DNA from: an uncultured Actinomycetes bacterium
Lineage (GTDB): Bacteria; Actinomycetota; Actinomycetes; Nanopelagicales; Nanopelagicaceae
Reading direction: 5' to 3'
Assembly: GCA_903822245.1 (NCBI GenBank)
Contig: CAIJOE010000123.1
Span: forward strand, 1-15,214
DNA: 15,214 nucleotides
Of this stretch, positions 14,510-15,214 are shown piece after piece (position 1 is the stretch's first letter; each line of letters starts with the position of its first letter). The translations under genes were made by a program, and so were the position numbers. The notes beneath the pieces were generated by a model. The model saw nothing but the letters and a program-made list of their open reading frames with translations, ran no database searches and had not been told where the DNA came from.

Positions 14510-14806
14510 ATGGCCGTAGCCATTAAGCCACTAGAAGATCGCATCGTCGTTAAGGCAAATGATGCCGAGACAACAACCGCATCAGGTTTGGTAATTCCAG
14601 ACACTGCAAAAGAGAAGCCACAAGAAGGCACAGTCATTGCAGTTGGCCCAGGTCGCTTTGATGATGGCGTCCGCACCCCAATGGATGTCAAAGTTGGCGA
14701 CGTTGTTCTATATAGCAAGTACGGCGGAACTGAAGTTAAGTACAACAACGAGGAATACCTCGTACTTTCAGCTCGCGATGTATTAGCCATTATTGAAAAG
14801 AAGTAA
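14510..14806 (+). CDS. groES: Co-chaperonin GroES (Hsp10)
   Basis: The 98-residue heptameric lid of the GroEL folding chamber. The sequence has IKPLEDRIVVK near the N-terminus, the mobile loop with TTASGLVIPDTAKEKPQ (about 22-38) that docks on GroEL, EGTVIAVGPG, and the terminal EEYLVLSARDVLAIIE. The start is supported by GAAGGAG (14498-14504) at 5-nt spacing. Upstream lie the CIRCE operator and a likely housekeeping promoter; groEL follows after 6 nt, giving the standard groESL operon. Confidence 0.98.
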   Translation: MAVAIKPLEDRIVVKANDAETTTASGLVIPDTAKEKPQEGTVIAVGPGRFDDGVRTPMDVKVGDVVLYSKYGGTEVKYNNEEYLVLSARDVLAIIEKK

Positions 14807-14812
14807 AGCCAA

Positions 14813-15214
14813 ATGGGTAAAACTCTAAGTTTTGATGAAGAGGCCCGTCGCGCGATGGAGCGCGGTGTCAATATTCTTGCTGACACTGTAAAGGTAACAC
14901 TTGGGCCTAAGGGTCGTAACGTTGTTATCGCAAAGTCATATGGCGCACCTTTGATCACCAACGATGGTGTCACTATCGCTAAGGAGATCGAACTCTCAGA
15001 TCCAGCCGAGAACATGGGCGCCCAACTTGTTAAGCAAGTTGCGGAAAAGACCAATGATGTCGCTGGTGATGGAACAACTACTGCAACAGTTCTGGCTCAA
15101 GCAATGGTTAAAGAAGGTCTTCGTAACCTTGCTGCCGGAGCACAGCCAATGGATATCAAAATCGGAATTGAGGCAGCAGTTGTTGCTATCACCGAGCGCC
15201 TTCGTGCGAATGCA
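14813..15214 (+). CDS. groEL: Chaperonin GroEL (Hsp60), N-terminal part, cut by window end
   Basis: From ATG 14813 the frame stays open to the last base, giving 134 residues of GroEL. Recognisable are FDEEARRAMERGVN (7-20), VKVTLGPKGRNVV (26-38), TNDGVTIAKEIEL (49-61) and the ATP-binding AGDGTTTATVLAQ (84-96), with the catalytic equatorial Asp near 86. There is no good Shine-Dalgarno in the 6-nt gap after groES, so translation probably depends on coupling. The C-terminal tail, which separates GroEL paralogue types in actinobacteria, is outside the window, so the paralogue cannot be assigned. Confidence 0.97.
   Translation, partial: MGKTLSFDEEARRAMERGVNILADTVKVTLGPKGRNVVIAKSYGAPLITNDGVTIAKEIELSDPAENMGAQLVKQVAEKTNDVAGDGTTTATVLAQAMVKEGLRNLAAGAQPMDIKIGIEAAVVAITERLRANA

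Noticed and set aside
14482..15054. Minus-strand open frame (190 codons) opposite groES and groEL
   Set aside because: Shadow of two highly conserved chaperonin genes, and it would cover the groES ribosome-binding site.

Overview
The window looks like a chromosomal core region of a small-genome, AT-leaning actinobacterium. The order rpsI, glmM, glmS, acpS, alr, tsaE, tsaB/rimI, tsaD, groES, groEL is the actinobacterial arrangement as I know it. GC content looks to be in the mid-40s percent by eye (not computed), genes are packed with 1-4 nt overlaps, and there are almost no spacers. That fits a streamlined freshwater lineage such as the acI/Nanopelagicales group; the lineage is an inference and no 16S gene is present. 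All real genes are on the + strand.

Region 1 (1-5510) holds the 3' end of rpsI, then glmM and glmS (amino-sugar supply for cell wall), a PAP2-family membrane phosphatase-like protein with altered active-site motifs, acpS (activation of acyl carrier protein) and alr (D-alanine supply). Spacing suggests one long transcript devoted to envelope precursors.

Region 2 (5507-11843) is an uptake module placed between alr and tsaE. It comprises two ATPases (LivG- and LivF-like), two permeases (LivH- and LivM-like), a secreted substrate-binding protein of the branched-chain amino acid family, and a secreted alpha/beta hydrolase. The first ATPase overlaps alr by 4 nt, and the hydrolase start overlaps the stop of the binding-protein gene. 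The obvious model is that the hydrolase cuts an extracellular compound, the binding protein captures a product, and the ABC transporter imports it. A strong intrinsic terminator at 11861-11892 closes the unit.

Region 3 (11899-14389) is a three-gene tRNA t6A37 operon: tsaE, a tsaB-rimI fusion and tsaD, joined by ATGA overlaps. It apparently starts from a leaderless promoter just after the terminator.

Region 4 (14390-15214) is the groES-groEL heat-shock operon, with groEL cut by the window end. It has a promoter-proximal CIRCE operator with one perfect and one imperfect half-site, implying HrcA control.

The most unusual content is region 2: the coupling of a secreted hydrolase of unrecognised substrate to a solute-binding protein without a lipid anchor, and an ATPase pair in which only one composite site looks canonical. 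No tRNA, rRNA, CRISPR array, insertion sequence or phage element was seen. The longest non-coding stretch is 120 nt, upstream of groES.
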